NCBI RefSeq assembly: GCF_900187565.1
Contig: NZ_FYED01000009.1
Location: 62,001 to 126,000, forward strand
DNA length: 64,000 bases
Direction of reading: 5' to 3'
Origin: Pseudomonas sp. Irchel 3A7
GTDB lineage: Bacteria > Pseudomonadota > Gammaproteobacteria > Pseudomonadales > Pseudomonadaceae
Made by a program: the position numbers and the translations under genes. The notes under the pieces are model-generated. The model saw only the letters and a program-made list of their open reading frames with translations. It ran no database searches and was not told where the DNA came from. Positions 32,467 to 41,890 of the stretch are shown one piece after another (position 1 is the first letter of the stretch; every line of letters starts with the position of its first letter).

Positions 32467-35400
32467 ATGCCCTCCTCCTGCAGCGAATTGACGGCGGTTG
32501 TCCCCGTGAACGCAAATGGCGAGCGCGGAGCCCGGGTTGGCGGCGGTTGAATCGACAAGGGCAATTTCGAGCCTTGGCTCATCAGCGACAGGCGCACAAA
32601 CATCAGGGTTTGTCCGGAAGTTACGTTGGGTTGCGCCGTGACCGGCAGGCGCAAGCTCAGCGGGAACTCCGTGTAGTCCACATTCGGCTGACGCTGCACG
32701 GAAAAATGCGCGCGCATCAGCCGCAACAACGACCAGGGACCGCTGTACTCCCAACCGGCCTCAAGGTCGCGCACGACCAGGTTCGGTTGCAACGGATCGT
32801 TGGCAGGACGCTGGGAACCATTGCGCGCCCAACGCAAGGTCAGGCGGATCGGCTGGCCGACCATCCAGCGCAGGTTCGGCTGCGGTTCACCGGGATAACT
32901 GACCTGCTGGTTGCCAGCGATCAGGCTCCAGGCAATCACCTGATCGGCACCCCGCTCTTCGTCACGATCGGTACGCCAGCGCACATCCATTTCAACCCCG
33001 AGGATGCCGCTCTTGTCCCGAATGAACATCGGCCCCAACCAGGTGCCGGCCTGTTTCAGGCGGTTGAGAAAGTCCTCGGCGGCCAGTCGTTCGGGGGTCT
33101 GGTTCTGTTGCAACCCGGCCTGGGCCACCGGCAGGCGCTTGTCGATCAACTCAAGCAAATGCTGCACCCGCGCCGGATCGGCATCCGCGACCTGCAGGCC
33201 ATTGGCAAAGGGGAAGCGATCCGCCAGGTACTGATTGAAGTAGTTGGCCAGGTCATTCCAGGCGGCTGAAGCCTGTTGCTGTTGCAGCCACTGACAGCGC
33301 TGCATGGCGCTTTGCTGCAGATCAAGCGCGCGCATCGCCAGGGTGCCGCGACCGCCGGACAGGTTGGCCGTTTGCAGGATCTGGCCGCAGGACCCGGTGT
33401 CCATGTCAATGAAATCACGGCTGACCAATTGCTCGATCTGCGCCGGCGAGCTGGCCGGGTTCTGATCCTTGTACTTGAGCAGTTCTTCATTAAGCGCACT
33501 GAACTGGGTCACGCGCTCGTAATCCAGCGCCGGCAGGTTCTGTTGCTGCGTCTTGAGCCACTCCAGCGCCGAGGTGCGGCGTTCGGTGATGCCGAGCATG
33601 GTGTTGAACTGCTGTTTGAGGGTCAGTTTCAATTCCTGCACATCGCTGGCGCCAAACAGTTGCAAGCCGAGGTTCTTCGAGCCGTCCCACCGGCTGATTT
33701 CCGCGCGCCCGCCGAACAGCGGCTGCGCCACCACTTCATTCAGGCCTTCGGTAATCTGCGCCATGGCACGGCGGTTCAGGGCGCTTTGCAAACGGGTGGC
33801 GAGGTCGCTGCGGCGCACTTCGACAAAGGCTTTTTGCAGCGCGATCGCCTGGGGGGCCTGCACATTGAACACGCTATAGGCGTGAGTCTGGTCATTATGA
33901 TTCTTGATGCTCTGCCACATGGCCTTGGCCACCGCGCCTTCGGCGGCCTGCATCAGGGCGCCGCGATAATCCGCCGGGATGCGTGGCAACTCTTCGGCAA
34001 CGTAGCTCTTGTAGCTGGCAAAGTAATTCAGTGCCGCGTTGAGGTCATCGCCATCGACGTTTTCACCCTGTATGGCCACGTCATCCGACTGATCCGAGTG
34101 CATCGCCAGCGAAACGAAGTCACGCTTGAACAACGCCTGCACCGCGTTGTCCAGTTGCACCACATGTTCCTGCAACACCAGTTGCCCACCGCCCTGCTGC
34201 GCCAGCAGATTGCCCCGCGCGCCCAACTGTGCGATCCATTGGTCACGGAAACGCTGTTGCAAGGTCGACGCTTGCAGCTCCAGGCGCTGTTCCACCTGCG
34301 GCCCGAGCAAGGCACTCTGGCGCACCTTGTTCATCATTTCCCGATAACCCGGTACCAGGTCCTGCCCCTTGCCCCGGCCCCACGCGGAGTTGGTCAGGCC
34401 GATCTGCGCTTGCAGGTCATCCACCAGGCCGCGCAAGTCTTCGAGTTCGGTCAGGGAATTGCCGCTGCCGGCTTCCAATTGTTCCAGGTGCAACTTGAGG
34501 TAGCCGGCCTGGCGCACGAAGTTGTCGGCCAGGAAATATTGATCCAGCCAGCGCTCCATGAGCCCGGAAAAGTTTTCCTCGATCAGCGCCCGGTCCGTGC
34601 TCAGGTCCAGGGCCTTGAAATCGGTATCGAACAACAAGCGGTTGTAGTAATTGGCGTGGCGCAGCGTGCCGGCATTGAGGTTCAGCGACAGGGCGTTGTT
34701 ACTCAGTTGCACCAGATCTTCAAGTGGCGCCTTGGGGCTGTTCAGGGCCTGGCTGAACCACTGGTTCTGTTGCTCAAGGCTGACCGCCAGCGACACCAGC
34801 TCATTGGCCTTGACGTAGTTCTGCCATTGGGCCGGGTCCTCGCTTTCCACATTGCCGCGGCGTTCGGTGTTACGGATGGATTTGAGTTGGGTCATCTCGG
34901 ACGTCAGCAGCGTTTGCAGCGGAAGCAGCAAATGACGCCGGGACGTCTCACGCAGCTCGTTCTCCAGTCGTTCATCCAGCGAAGAGAACCAGGACGTGGG
35001 GTATGCCAGGGAGGTGAATGTCCAGCGCGGTGCCTTTTCCAGCACCCGCCAGAAACTCTGGACATTGCGCCGCGTCGGCTCCAGCCAATGATTGTCGTCA
35101 GTGACCACCACGAAGTTTTTCTGCGCCGCCTGCAGGTGGCGCGCCAGCTCATGGGCGTCTTTGACCGACTGCTGCCAGACCCACACCATGCACCCTGCCC
35201 AGATCACACCGATCACCAACGACACCGTGACGGCCAGACGCTGCCAGCGTTGGCGCAGGCGCAAAAGGCGAGGCACCACCTGCGCCAGGCCGCGCTCGGC
35301 CACCACTCGCTGACGCCACAACTGGCGGATAAACGCGTTCTGCTGCAAGTCGCTGTCATAGGCTGAAAAGCTATCGGGCGCTGCATCCGCCGGCTCGTTC

Positions 35401-36275
35401 GCGGTGAAGTAAATACCGCGAAAGCGTGGCGCCTCGCCTTGAGAGTTACCCTGGAACACGGGCTCCAGAAGGGTTTGCAAGGGTCGGCGCAGGGTTTCGA
35501 AACGCTCCGGCAAAGCATACAGGTCACTGCTCAGCTGCCCGGACAAGGCACCGATCTCGATGATTGATTCCGACAGTGCCCGGTACACTTGATCCAGCGC
35601 AGTATCCGTGTTCTGCGATTGCCAGGCCGCGTCCGGACCAAACGGCGAAGACCATCCCAGCGTGCGCTCTCGGGCCTCTTGCGGCAGGGCCGAGATCAGT
35701 TCCTGAAACCCCGGCAACTCTTCCAGACCGGTCACCACCACATACACCGGCAAGCTCAGCCCGAACCGTTGCAACAGGTCGATAAACCGCCGACGCGCTT
35801 CGAGCCCCAGGCTGGCGGCCTGTTCCACGTTGCCCAAGCGGCTGGCCGGCACGGTCCAGATCACGCCGTCCAGCGGCCGCTTGCTGCGCAGGCGCAAGAT
35901 CAAGCCCAACAGTCGCCACCAGCCACCGCGTTGCCGTTTAATCGCTTCATCCGGCAAAAAAAGCGCCTGGGGAACGACCAGCACCGCGCCATCGGAATCG
36001 GACCACCAGCGTCCGAACCACGCGGGTTTGTCCGTGGGTTGCAGCTGCCACCGGCGGCACAACTGCGAGCCCTGGGTTTCATTGCCGAGCATCAGCAGCC
36101 AAGGCATCTGGTAGCGATCCTGAATGCCCTGTTCCTGCTCCATGGCACGCACGGCCATGTAGAAACTGCGAATCGCCGCGCCGCTCTGGGTGCGCCACCA
36201 CCACAGCGCCAACAGCACAACCGCCAGCAGCAACAGCGCCACGACGATCAACGCGACGATCGCCAAGGGACTCAT
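32463..36275 (-). CDS. tssM: Type VI secretion membrane protein TssM (IcmF family) without a Walker A motif
   Basis: A 1270-residue inner-membrane protein that links TssL to the lipoprotein TssJ through the periplasm. TM segments are near residues 4-27 and 345-367, followed by a large periplasmic part ending in the beta-rich C-terminal domain. In many TssM proteins a cytosolic Walker A (GxxGxGKT) follows the first TM. Here the matching place reads PWLLMLGNETQGSQ (about 58-71), without the Lys, so nucleotide binding is unlikely. Its ATG overlaps the tssL stop by four bases (ATGA). Confidence 0.95.
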   Translation of the reverse strand: MSPLAIVALIVVALLLLAVVLLALWWWRTQSGAAIRSFYMAVRAMEQEQGIQDRYQMPWLLMLGNETQGSQLCRRWQLQPTDKPAWFGRWWSDSDGAVLVVPQALFLPDEAIKRQRGGWWRLLGLILRLRSKRPLDGVIWTVPASRLGNVEQAASLGLEARRRFIDLLQRFGLSLPVYVVVTGLEELPGFQELISALPQEARERTLGWSSPFGPDAAWQSQNTDTALDQVYRALSESIIEIGALSGQLSSDLYALPERFETLRRPLQTLLEPVFQGNSQGEAPRFRGIYFTANEPADAAPDSFSAYDSDLQQNAFIRQLWRQRVVAERGLAQVVPRLLRLRQRWQRLAVTVSLVIGVIWAGCMVWVWQQSVKDAHELARHLQAAQKNFVVVTDDNHWLEPTRRNVQSFWRVLEKAPRWTFTSLAYPTSWFSSLDERLENELRETSRRHLLLPLQTLLTSEMTQLKSIRNTERRGNVESEDPAQWQNYVKANELVSLAVSLEQQNQWFSQALNSPKAPLEDLVQLSNNALSLNLNAGTLRHANYYNRLLFDTDFKALDLSTDRALIEENFSGLMERWLDQYFLADNFVRQAGYLKLHLEQLEAGSGNSLTELEDLRGLVDDLQAQIGLTNSAWGRGKGQDLVPGYREMMNKVRQSALLGPQVEQRLELQASTLQQRFRDQWIAQLGARGNLLAQQGGGQLVLQEHVVQLDNAVQALFKRDFVSLAMHSDQSDDVAIQGENVDGDDLNAALNYFASYKSYVAEELPRIPADYRGALMQAAEGAVAKAMWQSIKNHNDQTHAYSVFNVQAPQAIALQKAFVEVRRSDLATRLQSALNRRAMAQITEGLNEVVAQPLFGGRAEISRWDGSKNLGLQLFGASDVQELKLTLKQQFNTMLGITERRTSALEWLKTQQQNLPALDYERVTQFSALNEELLKYKDQNPASSPAQIEQLVSRDFIDMDTGSCGQILQTANLSGGRGTLAMRALDLQQSAMQRCQWLQQQQASAAWNDLANYFNQYLADRFPFANGLQVADADPARVQHLLELIDKRLPVAQAGLQQNQTPERLAAEDFLNRLKQAGTWLGPMFIRDKSGILGVEMDVRWRTDRDEERGADQVIAWSLIAGNQQVSYPGEPQPNLRWMVGQPIRLTLRWARNGSQRPANDPLQPNLVVRDLEAGWEYSGPWSLLRLMRAHFSVQRQPNVDYTEFPLSLRLPVTAQPNVTSGQTLMFVRLSLMSQGSKLPLSIQPPPTRAPRSPFAFTGTTAVNSLQEEGM

Positions 36276-37030
36276 TCGCCTTGCTCCGCGGCCACATCAG
36301 ACAGCTGCAATACCGGCTCAAGCTCCTGGCCGATGTCGCGCCAGAACAACTGCCCCATGCCTGTCAGCAATATCACCATCCCGAGGATGCCCAACCCCAG
36401 ACGCAAGCCGTCGGGCAATGAGAGCCGCACCGGCAACTGCACCGGCGCAACGAGCGCCGGCTGTTGCAGCCTGGCGCTGACATCGTCGTAACCGGCCTCG
36501 TGTTGCCAGGCGAAGGTGTACAGCGCCAGCCGCCATTTTTCATGCTGCACCTGACTTTGCTCGCCGCGCAGCCCCCCCTGGAATCCGAGAATCAGGCATT
36601 GCAAATAGACATTGGCCAGGTCGCGGGTAGTAGGAACCTGTTCGTCCAGCAGCGCCTTGATCGCCAATGGCAACTGCTCACCCGCCTGACGACTGGCGTA
36701 GAGCCGCGACTCCAGGGGTTTTTCCTGCCAGGCCGCTTGCCCCGGCCACGGGGTGAACAACAGCGTTTCATCGATCAGCGCCACGAAGGCATAGACCAGC
36801 GCCTTGACCTGATCGGTGGCGGCATCACCGACCCGGGCAAACGCCGTGCGCCACAGGCGTTGGGAGGCCTGGGTGGACATTTCGACGACCGCCTCCACCA
36901 AAGAATCGTCTTCGCTATCCTTGGGCAACTCGTTCCAGGCCTGAAACCATTGCTGCCAGGCATCGCGAAAAGCGCTGCTCAACGGTGCATCCTGAAGGCC
37001 TCGTGTACCCTTTGCACTGACTTGCGACAT
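36272..37030 (-). CDS. tssL: Type VI secretion protein TssL (DotU family)
   Basis: A 252-residue inner-membrane anchor with a DotU cytosolic domain (VYAFVALIDETLLFTPWPGQAAWQEKPLESRLY, then LQCLILGFQGGLRGE) and a single C-terminal TM (LGLGILGMVILLTGMGQLFW). There is no OmpA-like peptidoglycan-binding extension. It couples the membrane complex to the baseplate through TssK. It overlaps tssM by four bases and follows tssK by 18 bases. Confidence 0.95.
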   Translation of the reverse strand: MSQVSAKGTRGLQDAPLSSAFRDAWQQWFQAWNELPKDSEDDSLVEAVVEMSTQASQRLWRTAFARVGDAATDQVKALVYAFVALIDETLLFTPWPGQAAWQEKPLESRLYASRQAGEQLPLAIKALLDEQVPTTRDLANVYLQCLILGFQGGLRGEQSQVQHEKWRLALYTFAWQHEAGYDDVSARLQQPALVAPVQLPVRLSLPDGLRLGLGILGMVILLTGMGQLFWRDIGQELEPVLQLSDVAAEQGE

Positions 37031-37048
37031 GCCACGCCCCTTCCCTGA

Positions 37049-38380
37049 TCAAGCCCCTTCGTTGGCCTGAGCGACAAACAGCACCACTTGCCACGGACTG
37101 CTGGCCGGCTTCGAGGCCGGTGCCGCGATCACCAGCGGCAACTGCCCGTCGAACCACGGACCTTCGGCCGTCACCACGAACAACCGAGTGTCGTCGCCGA
37201 CGCTATAGGCCACCTGTTCATTGCGACTCATGGCCTGGTGCGCCAAGCCACTCATGCGCTGGCGGCCGAGCAGCGCAATGTGCGGCGTAGAGGCGATGAT
37301 CGCCCCACGCAGCCATTCGCCAGCGGCCTGTTCGCTGGCGCCGTTGGGCATGCGCAAGCCGATGACCAGTCGTTGGCTCGGTTGGTCGTCGGGCAGTTGA
37401 ATCGTAAACATCTGCTCGCTGCGGTCGAAGTTCAGGCTGCGATAGCCGGCGCGGATCAGCTCCAGTGTCCGCTCCAGCCAATCGAGCACCTGCTCATAGC
37501 CGCGTTGCAACTCAAGAAAATCCAGGGGAGCAAACGCCGGGACCCCAGCCAGCGGATCGAGGGCCGACCAGGCACCGGCCATGCCGAGCAGTTGACCGTA
37601 CAGTCCTTGCGGCGTCGCCAGGCGATTGTTCAGCGTGCCTTCGACCTCCGGCAGGCGCGCCCAGAGCGCGGTCAGTTGCCGGCGAATCTCCAGCGCATCG
37701 TCCTGATTGCCGGCCTGCTGCGCCTGACGCAGACGCCCGGTGAGGAACATGCATTTTTCCCGCGCCCGGGCACACAGCCCGGCCACTCGCCGGCCGAGCA
37801 CCGACTCGGGCAACAGGCAAGGCGTGGGTGGTGTGTAAGGCAACGCGTGGAAGCCGCCACCTTCCTTGCGGATCTTCAGCAACGGCAGACAGATCGAATC
37901 AGCCTTGTTCAATTGCGTGCACAGCCGTGGATTCGGCCGCCATACGGTGATCGACTCCGGGTATTCGCCGCTGGTCAGATCCGGCAGTGCCTCGCCGACC
38001 ACCGATTGCAGGCGCCCCTTGAGCGGCAGCAACTGACCGGCACGCCACAGCGGGCTGATCGCCAGGTAGACCGTGACCGTGGCATCGTCGGTGGCGTTGA
38101 CTGCCTCGCCGATATCCAGCTCCAGCATCGGTCCTACACCGGCTTGAATGTTGACCGGCAAACCGTCGGGCAAGGTCGCCTGGAGCTGAAGCACTCGCAC
38201 CAATCCGCCGCTCAAGGCCGAAGGATCGAACTCGATTCGGCTGACGCCCCAGAACCACGGATTGCAGGCGTGCGCCAGATGCGCCACCAGCGCTTCGGCC
38301 CGCAACCCTTGCAACTGAAAATGCTGAGGCAGCAATTGCATGCCTTCATGCCAGCAAACCGCGTCAGGTAGCAGACTCAT
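37049..38380 (-). CDS. tssK: Type VI secretion baseplate protein TssK
   Basis: A 443-residue baseplate-to-membrane adaptor. The family start DAVCWHEGMQLLPQHFQLQ and the later segments YPESITVWRPNPRLC and FTIQLPDDQPSQRLVIGLRMP are characteristic. The ATG at 38380 has AAGGGA upstream. It links the TssEFG wedge to TssL/TssM and lies between tssJ and tssL in the leftward operon. Confidence 0.95.
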   Translation of the reverse strand: MSLLPDAVCWHEGMQLLPQHFQLQGLRAEALVAHLAHACNPWFWGVSRIEFDPSALSGGLVRVLQLQATLPDGLPVNIQAGVGPMLELDIGEAVNATDDATVTVYLAISPLWRAGQLLPLKGRLQSVVGEALPDLTSGEYPESITVWRPNPRLCTQLNKADSICLPLLKIRKEGGGFHALPYTPPTPCLLPESVLGRRVAGLCARAREKCMFLTGRLRQAQQAGNQDDALEIRRQLTALWARLPEVEGTLNNRLATPQGLYGQLLGMAGAWSALDPLAGVPAFAPLDFLELQRGYEQVLDWLERTLELIRAGYRSLNFDRSEQMFTIQLPDDQPSQRLVIGLRMPNGASEQAAGEWLRGAIIASTPHIALLGRQRMSGLAHQAMSRNEQVAYSVGDDTRLFVVTAEGPWFDGQLPLVIAAPASKPASSPWQVVLFVAQANEGA

Positions 38381-38430
38381 ACGATTCCCTTCGACGTCCT
38401 TGGGTGCCGCACACACCGCGGCTGGCGCTG

Positions 38431-38883
38431 TTACTGCGAGGGAGCGTTACTGACCAGGTTCATCTCGCGACTGTCGAACTTGAGCCAGGCGTCGCTCTGA
38501 TCATCCAGGCGCAACCGGTGCGCTCCGGGAGTGTTATAGCTGGCGAAGACCAAAAGTCCAGCCGCCCGCTTGCCCTCCAGGGGGAAGGGTTGGCGATCGA
38601 TGAACTGGCCCGGCACCAACTCCAGCCCCCACACCGAGAGCAGCTGACGGTAGTCGCGCTGGAACTGCTCGCGCTCGGCGAACCATTGCCGGGCAGTGAT
38701 GCCGGATAATTGCTTGAGCAGGTCAGGATCGTTGACCGCGATGAAGTCCACGGCGATCGGTGTGTTGTCGTTGGCCCGTGGGGCGACATCCAGGGTCAGG
38801 CTGTCGAGGTCGACCCGTGGCCCGAACAGCGAGCACCCGCAGAGACTCAAGAGCAAGGTCGCGGCAAACACTCGTGCAAACAA
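38431..38883 (-). CDS. tssJ: Type VI secretion lipoprotein TssJ
   Basis: A 150-residue outer-membrane lipoprotein with a signal peptide and lipobox LCGC (Cys17 lipidated). The TssJ beta-sandwich follows (LDVAPRANDNTPIAVDFIAVND, YNTPGAHRLRLD). It contacts the C-terminal domain of TssM in the periplasm. It is the first gene of the leftward operon and is divergent from tssB across 227 bp. Confidence 0.93.
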   Translation of the reverse strand: MFARVFAATLLLSLCGCSLFGPRVDLDSLTLDVAPRANDNTPIAVDFIAVNDPDLLKQLSGITARQWFAEREQFQRDYRQLLSVWGLELVPGQFIDRQPFPLEGKRAAGLLVFASYNTPGAHRLRLDDQSDAWLKFDSREMNLVSNAPSQ

Positions 38884-39110
38884 AATGAATTTTCCTTTTC
38901 GCTGGTCAGTCCGAATTTGTTTTCGCTTGCATTTTTATAGACCTGTTCTAGCGTCTTGGGTAGTTCGGCACCCAAGCCGAATGTGGAAGGTTTGTCAAAG
39001 GAACGACAGGTCCATCTGCCACCCTTTCTAACCTACGGTCCAGTAAGGGAAAGCGATGAGCGGGCCACCCCGATGCATTGCGCCCGCCTCATGCATCGGA
39101 GTCAGCCGCC
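38884..39110. promoter_or_regulatory. Divergent tssJ/tssB promoter region with inverted repeat
   Basis: A 227-bp, partly AT-rich region driving both halves of the T6SS locus. CTTGGGT (38955-38961) and ACCCAAG (38970-38976) form a perfect 7-bp inverted repeat with an eight-base spacer near its centre, a candidate operator. I saw no convincing sigma-54 GG-N10-GC element. Confidence 0.5.
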
Positions 39111-39659
39111 ATGGCAGAAAGTACTCAGCACAAACTCGACCGGGTTCGCCCGCCCAGAGTGCAAATCACTTACGACGTAGAAATCGGCGACGCCATCGAA
39201 AAAAAGGAGTTGCCGCTGGTGGTGGGTATTCTTGCCGATCTCTCCGGCAAACCCCTTGAGCCCCTGCCCAAACTGAGTGAACGGCGCTTCACCGAAATCG
39301 ACCGCGACAACTTCAACGAAGTGCTCGCCTCGATTACTCCGCGTGCCACCTTGCAGGTCAACAACACCCTCAGCGGCGACGACAGCAAGCTCAACATCGA
39401 GCTGAACTTCAAGCACATCGACGACTTCGACCCGGTCAAGGTGGTCGAGCAAGTGACCCCGCTGCGGCGGCTGTTCGAAGCCCGCCAGCGCCTGCGCGAC
39501 CTGCTGACCAAACTCGATGGCAATGATGATCTGGACAAGCTGTTGCGCGACGTCATCGCCAATACCGAGGGTCTGCAGGAAATCAAATCGGCCCGCCCGG
39601 ACACCGCCGCACCCGCTGGCGACACCGACGCCGAAACCCCGGCCGAACCGCAAGCCTGA
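39111..39659 (+). CDS. tssB: Type VI secretion sheath small subunit TssB (VipA)
   Basis: A 182-residue contractile-sheath subunit. RPPRVQITYDVEIGDA, ELPLVVGILADLSG and RRFTEIDRDNFNEVLASITP are TssB signatures. The C-terminal 25 residues are Ala/Pro/Thr-rich and disordered. The ATG at 39111 has GGAG upstream. It heads the rightward operon; tssC starts 28 bases after its stop. Confidence 0.95.
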   Translation: MAESTQHKLDRVRPPRVQITYDVEIGDAIEKKELPLVVGILADLSGKPLEPLPKLSERRFTEIDRDNFNEVLASITPRATLQVNNTLSGDDSKLNIELNFKHIDDFDPVKVVEQVTPLRRLFEARQRLRDLLTKLDGNDDLDKLLRDVIANTEGLQEIKSARPDTAAPAGDTDAETPAEPQA

Positions 39660-39687
39660 TCGCTCACTCATTCAGGGAGACTCCGTC

Positions 39688-41169
39688 ATGCCCGCCACCG
39701 CCTCAAGCCAAGCCAGCGACAGTACGACCCAGACTTTATCCCTGCTCGACCGCATCATCGCCGAAGGCCGCATGGCCCATGACGATAGCCAGCAGGATTA
39801 CGCCCGCGACATGCTCGCGGAGTTCGCCACCCAGGTACTCGACGAAGGCATGGCCATCGACAAGGACACCGTGGCGATGATCAACGACCGCATCAGCCAG
39901 ATCGACGAGCTGATCAGCGCCCAGCTCAACGAAGTGCTGCATCATCCGGACCTGCAGAAACTCGAAGCCTCCTGGCGTGGCCTGCACCTGCTGGTGCAGA
40001 ACACCGAAACCAGTTCACGACTGAAACTGCGCTTGCTCAATGTCACGCAGAAAGAGCTGCAGAACGACCTGGAAAAAGCCGTCGAATTCGACCAGAGCGC
40101 GTTGTTCAAGAAGATCTACGAAGAGGAATACGGCACCTTCGGCGGCCACCCGTTCAGCCTGCTTGTGGGTGACTACACTTTCGGCCGGCATCCCCAGGAC
40201 ATCGGCTTGCTGGAAAAACTGTCAAACGTCGCCGCCGCTGCCCACGCCCCATTCATTGCCGCCGCCAGCCCGCGACTGTTCGACATGAACAGCTTCACCG
40301 AACTGGCCGTGCCGCGGGATCTGTCGAAAGTCTTCGAAAGCCAGGAGTTGATCAAGTGGCGCTCGTTCCGCGAGAGCGAGGATTCGCGCTACGTGTCGCT
40401 GGTGCTGCCGCACTTTCTCCTGCGCCTGCCATATGGCCCGGAAACCTCGCCGGTGGAAGGCATCAACTACGTCGAAGACGTCAACGGCACTGATCACAGC
40501 AAATACCTGTGGGGCAACGCTGCCTGGGCCCTGTCGCAGCGGATCACCGAAGCCTTTGCCAAATACGGTTGGTGCGCGGCGATTCGTGGCGCCGAAGGCG
40601 GCGGCGCGGTGGAAGGCTTGCCGGCGCACACGTTCCGCACCAGTTCAGGCGACCTGTCGCTCAAGTGCCCGACCGAAGTGGCGATCACCGACCGCCGGGA
40701 AAAGGAGCTCAACGACCTCGGTTTCATCGCCTTGTGCCACAAGAAAAACAGCGACATCGCCGTGTTCTTCGGCGGCCAGACCACCAACAAGTCCAAGGTC
40801 TACAACACCAACGAGGCCAATGCCAACGCGCGGATCTCGGCGATGTTGCCGTACGTGCTCGCCGCGTCGCGCTTCGCCCATTACCTGAAGGTGATCATGC
40901 GCGACAAGGTTGGCAGTTTCATGACCCGCGACAACGTCCAGACCTACCTCAACAACTGGATCGCCGACTACGTGCTGATCAACGATAACGCGCCGCAAGA
41001 GATCAAGGCGCAGTACCCGTTGCGGGAAGCCCGGGTGGACGTCACCGAAGTCGCCGGCAAGCCCGGCGCCTATCGGGCCACGGTGTTCCTGCGACCGCAC
41101 TTCCAGCTTGAAGAGCTGACCGCGTCGATCCGCCTGGTCGCCACGTTGCCGCCACCGGTCGCTGCCTGA
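39688..41169 (+). CDS. tssC: Type VI secretion sheath large subunit TssC (VipB)
   Basis: A 493-residue sheath subunit that polymerises with TssB around the Hcp tube. Conserved segments include LEASWRGLHLLVQNTETSSRLKLRLLNV, FGGHPFSLLVGDYTFG, LPHFLLRLPYG and the C-terminal PGAYRATVFLRPHFQLEELTASIRLV. The start at 39688 follows CAGGGAGA. A 208-bp gap with a type B REP doublet separates it from hcp, so hcp may also have its own promoter or altered mRNA stability. Confidence 0.96.
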   Translation: MPATASSQASDSTTQTLSLLDRIIAEGRMAHDDSQQDYARDMLAEFATQVLDEGMAIDKDTVAMINDRISQIDELISAQLNEVLHHPDLQKLEASWRGLHLLVQNTETSSRLKLRLLNVTQKELQNDLEKAVEFDQSALFKKIYEEEYGTFGGHPFSLLVGDYTFGRHPQDIGLLEKLSNVAAAAHAPFIAAASPRLFDMNSFTELAVPRDLSKVFESQELIKWRSFRESEDSRYVSLVLPHFLLRLPYGPETSPVEGINYVEDVNGTDHSKYLWGNAAWALSQRITEAFAKYGWCAAIRGAEGGGAVEGLPAHTFRTSSGDLSLKCPTEVAITDRREKELNDLGFIALCHKKNSDIAVFFGGQTTNKSKVYNTNEANANARISAMLPYVLAASRFAHYLKVIMRDKVGSFMTRDNVQTYLNNWIADYVLINDNAPQEIKAQYPLREARVDVTEVAGKPGAYRATVFLRPHFQLEELTASIRLVATLPPPVAA

Positions 41170-41199
41170 CCGCTGCAACTAGTGGCTGCACTGAAACCT

Positions 41200-41291
41200 G
41201 TGGCGAGGGAGCTTGCTCCCGTTGGGTCGCATAGCGACCCCGGAAAATGGGACTGCTACGCAGTCCAACGGGAGCAAGCTCCCTCGCCACA
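41200..41291. repeat. REP doublet (type B) between tssC and hcp
   Basis: Facing type B arms about 55 bases apart inside the T6SS operon. Such hairpins can protect upstream mRNA or reduce downstream transcription, but no effect can be read from the sequence. Confidence 0.92.
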
Positions 41292-41377
41292 GGTTCAGCG
41301 TTCGGCTTAACAGGTTCGGTGTTCGGCCAATGGGTTGTTCCTCCACTTATCACGATAACCTTCAGGAGTCTCATGCG

Positions 41378-41875
41378 ATGGATGCAATCATTCTCGACCT
41401 CGGCGGTGACATCAAAGGTGACAGCCTGCTCGAGGGCTACACGGACAAGATCGAAGTCATGTCCTACAGCCACAACGTGGCGATGCAAGTGACCAACGAT
41501 GTCAGCAACTCGGAGCGCACCTCCGGCAAGCCGCACATCGGCGAGTTCACCCTGACCAAATTCGTCGACAGCTCGACCCCTTCCCTCAACGAATACTGCT
41601 GCGCCGGCAAGCCGATCCCGGAAGCCAAGATCACCATCGGTCGCAACGCCGCCGAAGGCAGCGGTAAGCTGATGCCGTTTATCATCTACACCCTGACCAA
41701 TGTGGTGCTGTCCAATGTCAGTGTCAGCGGTGGCACCGGCGGTAAACCGGTGGAAACCCTGTCGCTGAATTTCACCAAGATCAAGTGGGAGCTCACGGCG
41801 CAAAAAGACGACGGCACCAAGGAAGGCACGGCCGCCTCGACCTGGGATATGGCCGCCAACAAGTTGGTCAAGTAA
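41378..41875 (+). CDS. hcp: Hcp, type VI secretion inner-tube protein
   Basis: A 165-residue Hcp protein that forms hexameric rings of the expelled tube and can carry small effectors. MDAIILDLGGDIKGDSLLEGYTDKIEVMSYSHNV at the start, then GEFTLTKFVDSSTP and the C-terminal TLSLNFTKIKWELTAQ are typical. The ATG at 41378 follows GGAG; another ATG five bases earlier is out of frame. There is no C-terminal toxin extension. Confidence 0.96.
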   Translation: MDAIILDLGGDIKGDSLLEGYTDKIEVMSYSHNVAMQVTNDVSNSERTSGKPHIGEFTLTKFVDSSTPSLNEYCCAGKPIPEAKITIGRNAAEGSGKLMPFIIYTLTNVVLSNVSVSGGTGGKPVETLSLNFTKIKWELTAQKDDGTKEGTAASTWDMAANKLVK

Positions 41876-41890
41876 GCGGGCGCGGCGGCC

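Noticed and set aside
33276..35366. A 696-codon plus-strand open frame inside tssM
   Set aside because: It is the antisense of tssM, with no start context and a composition typical of shadow frames.
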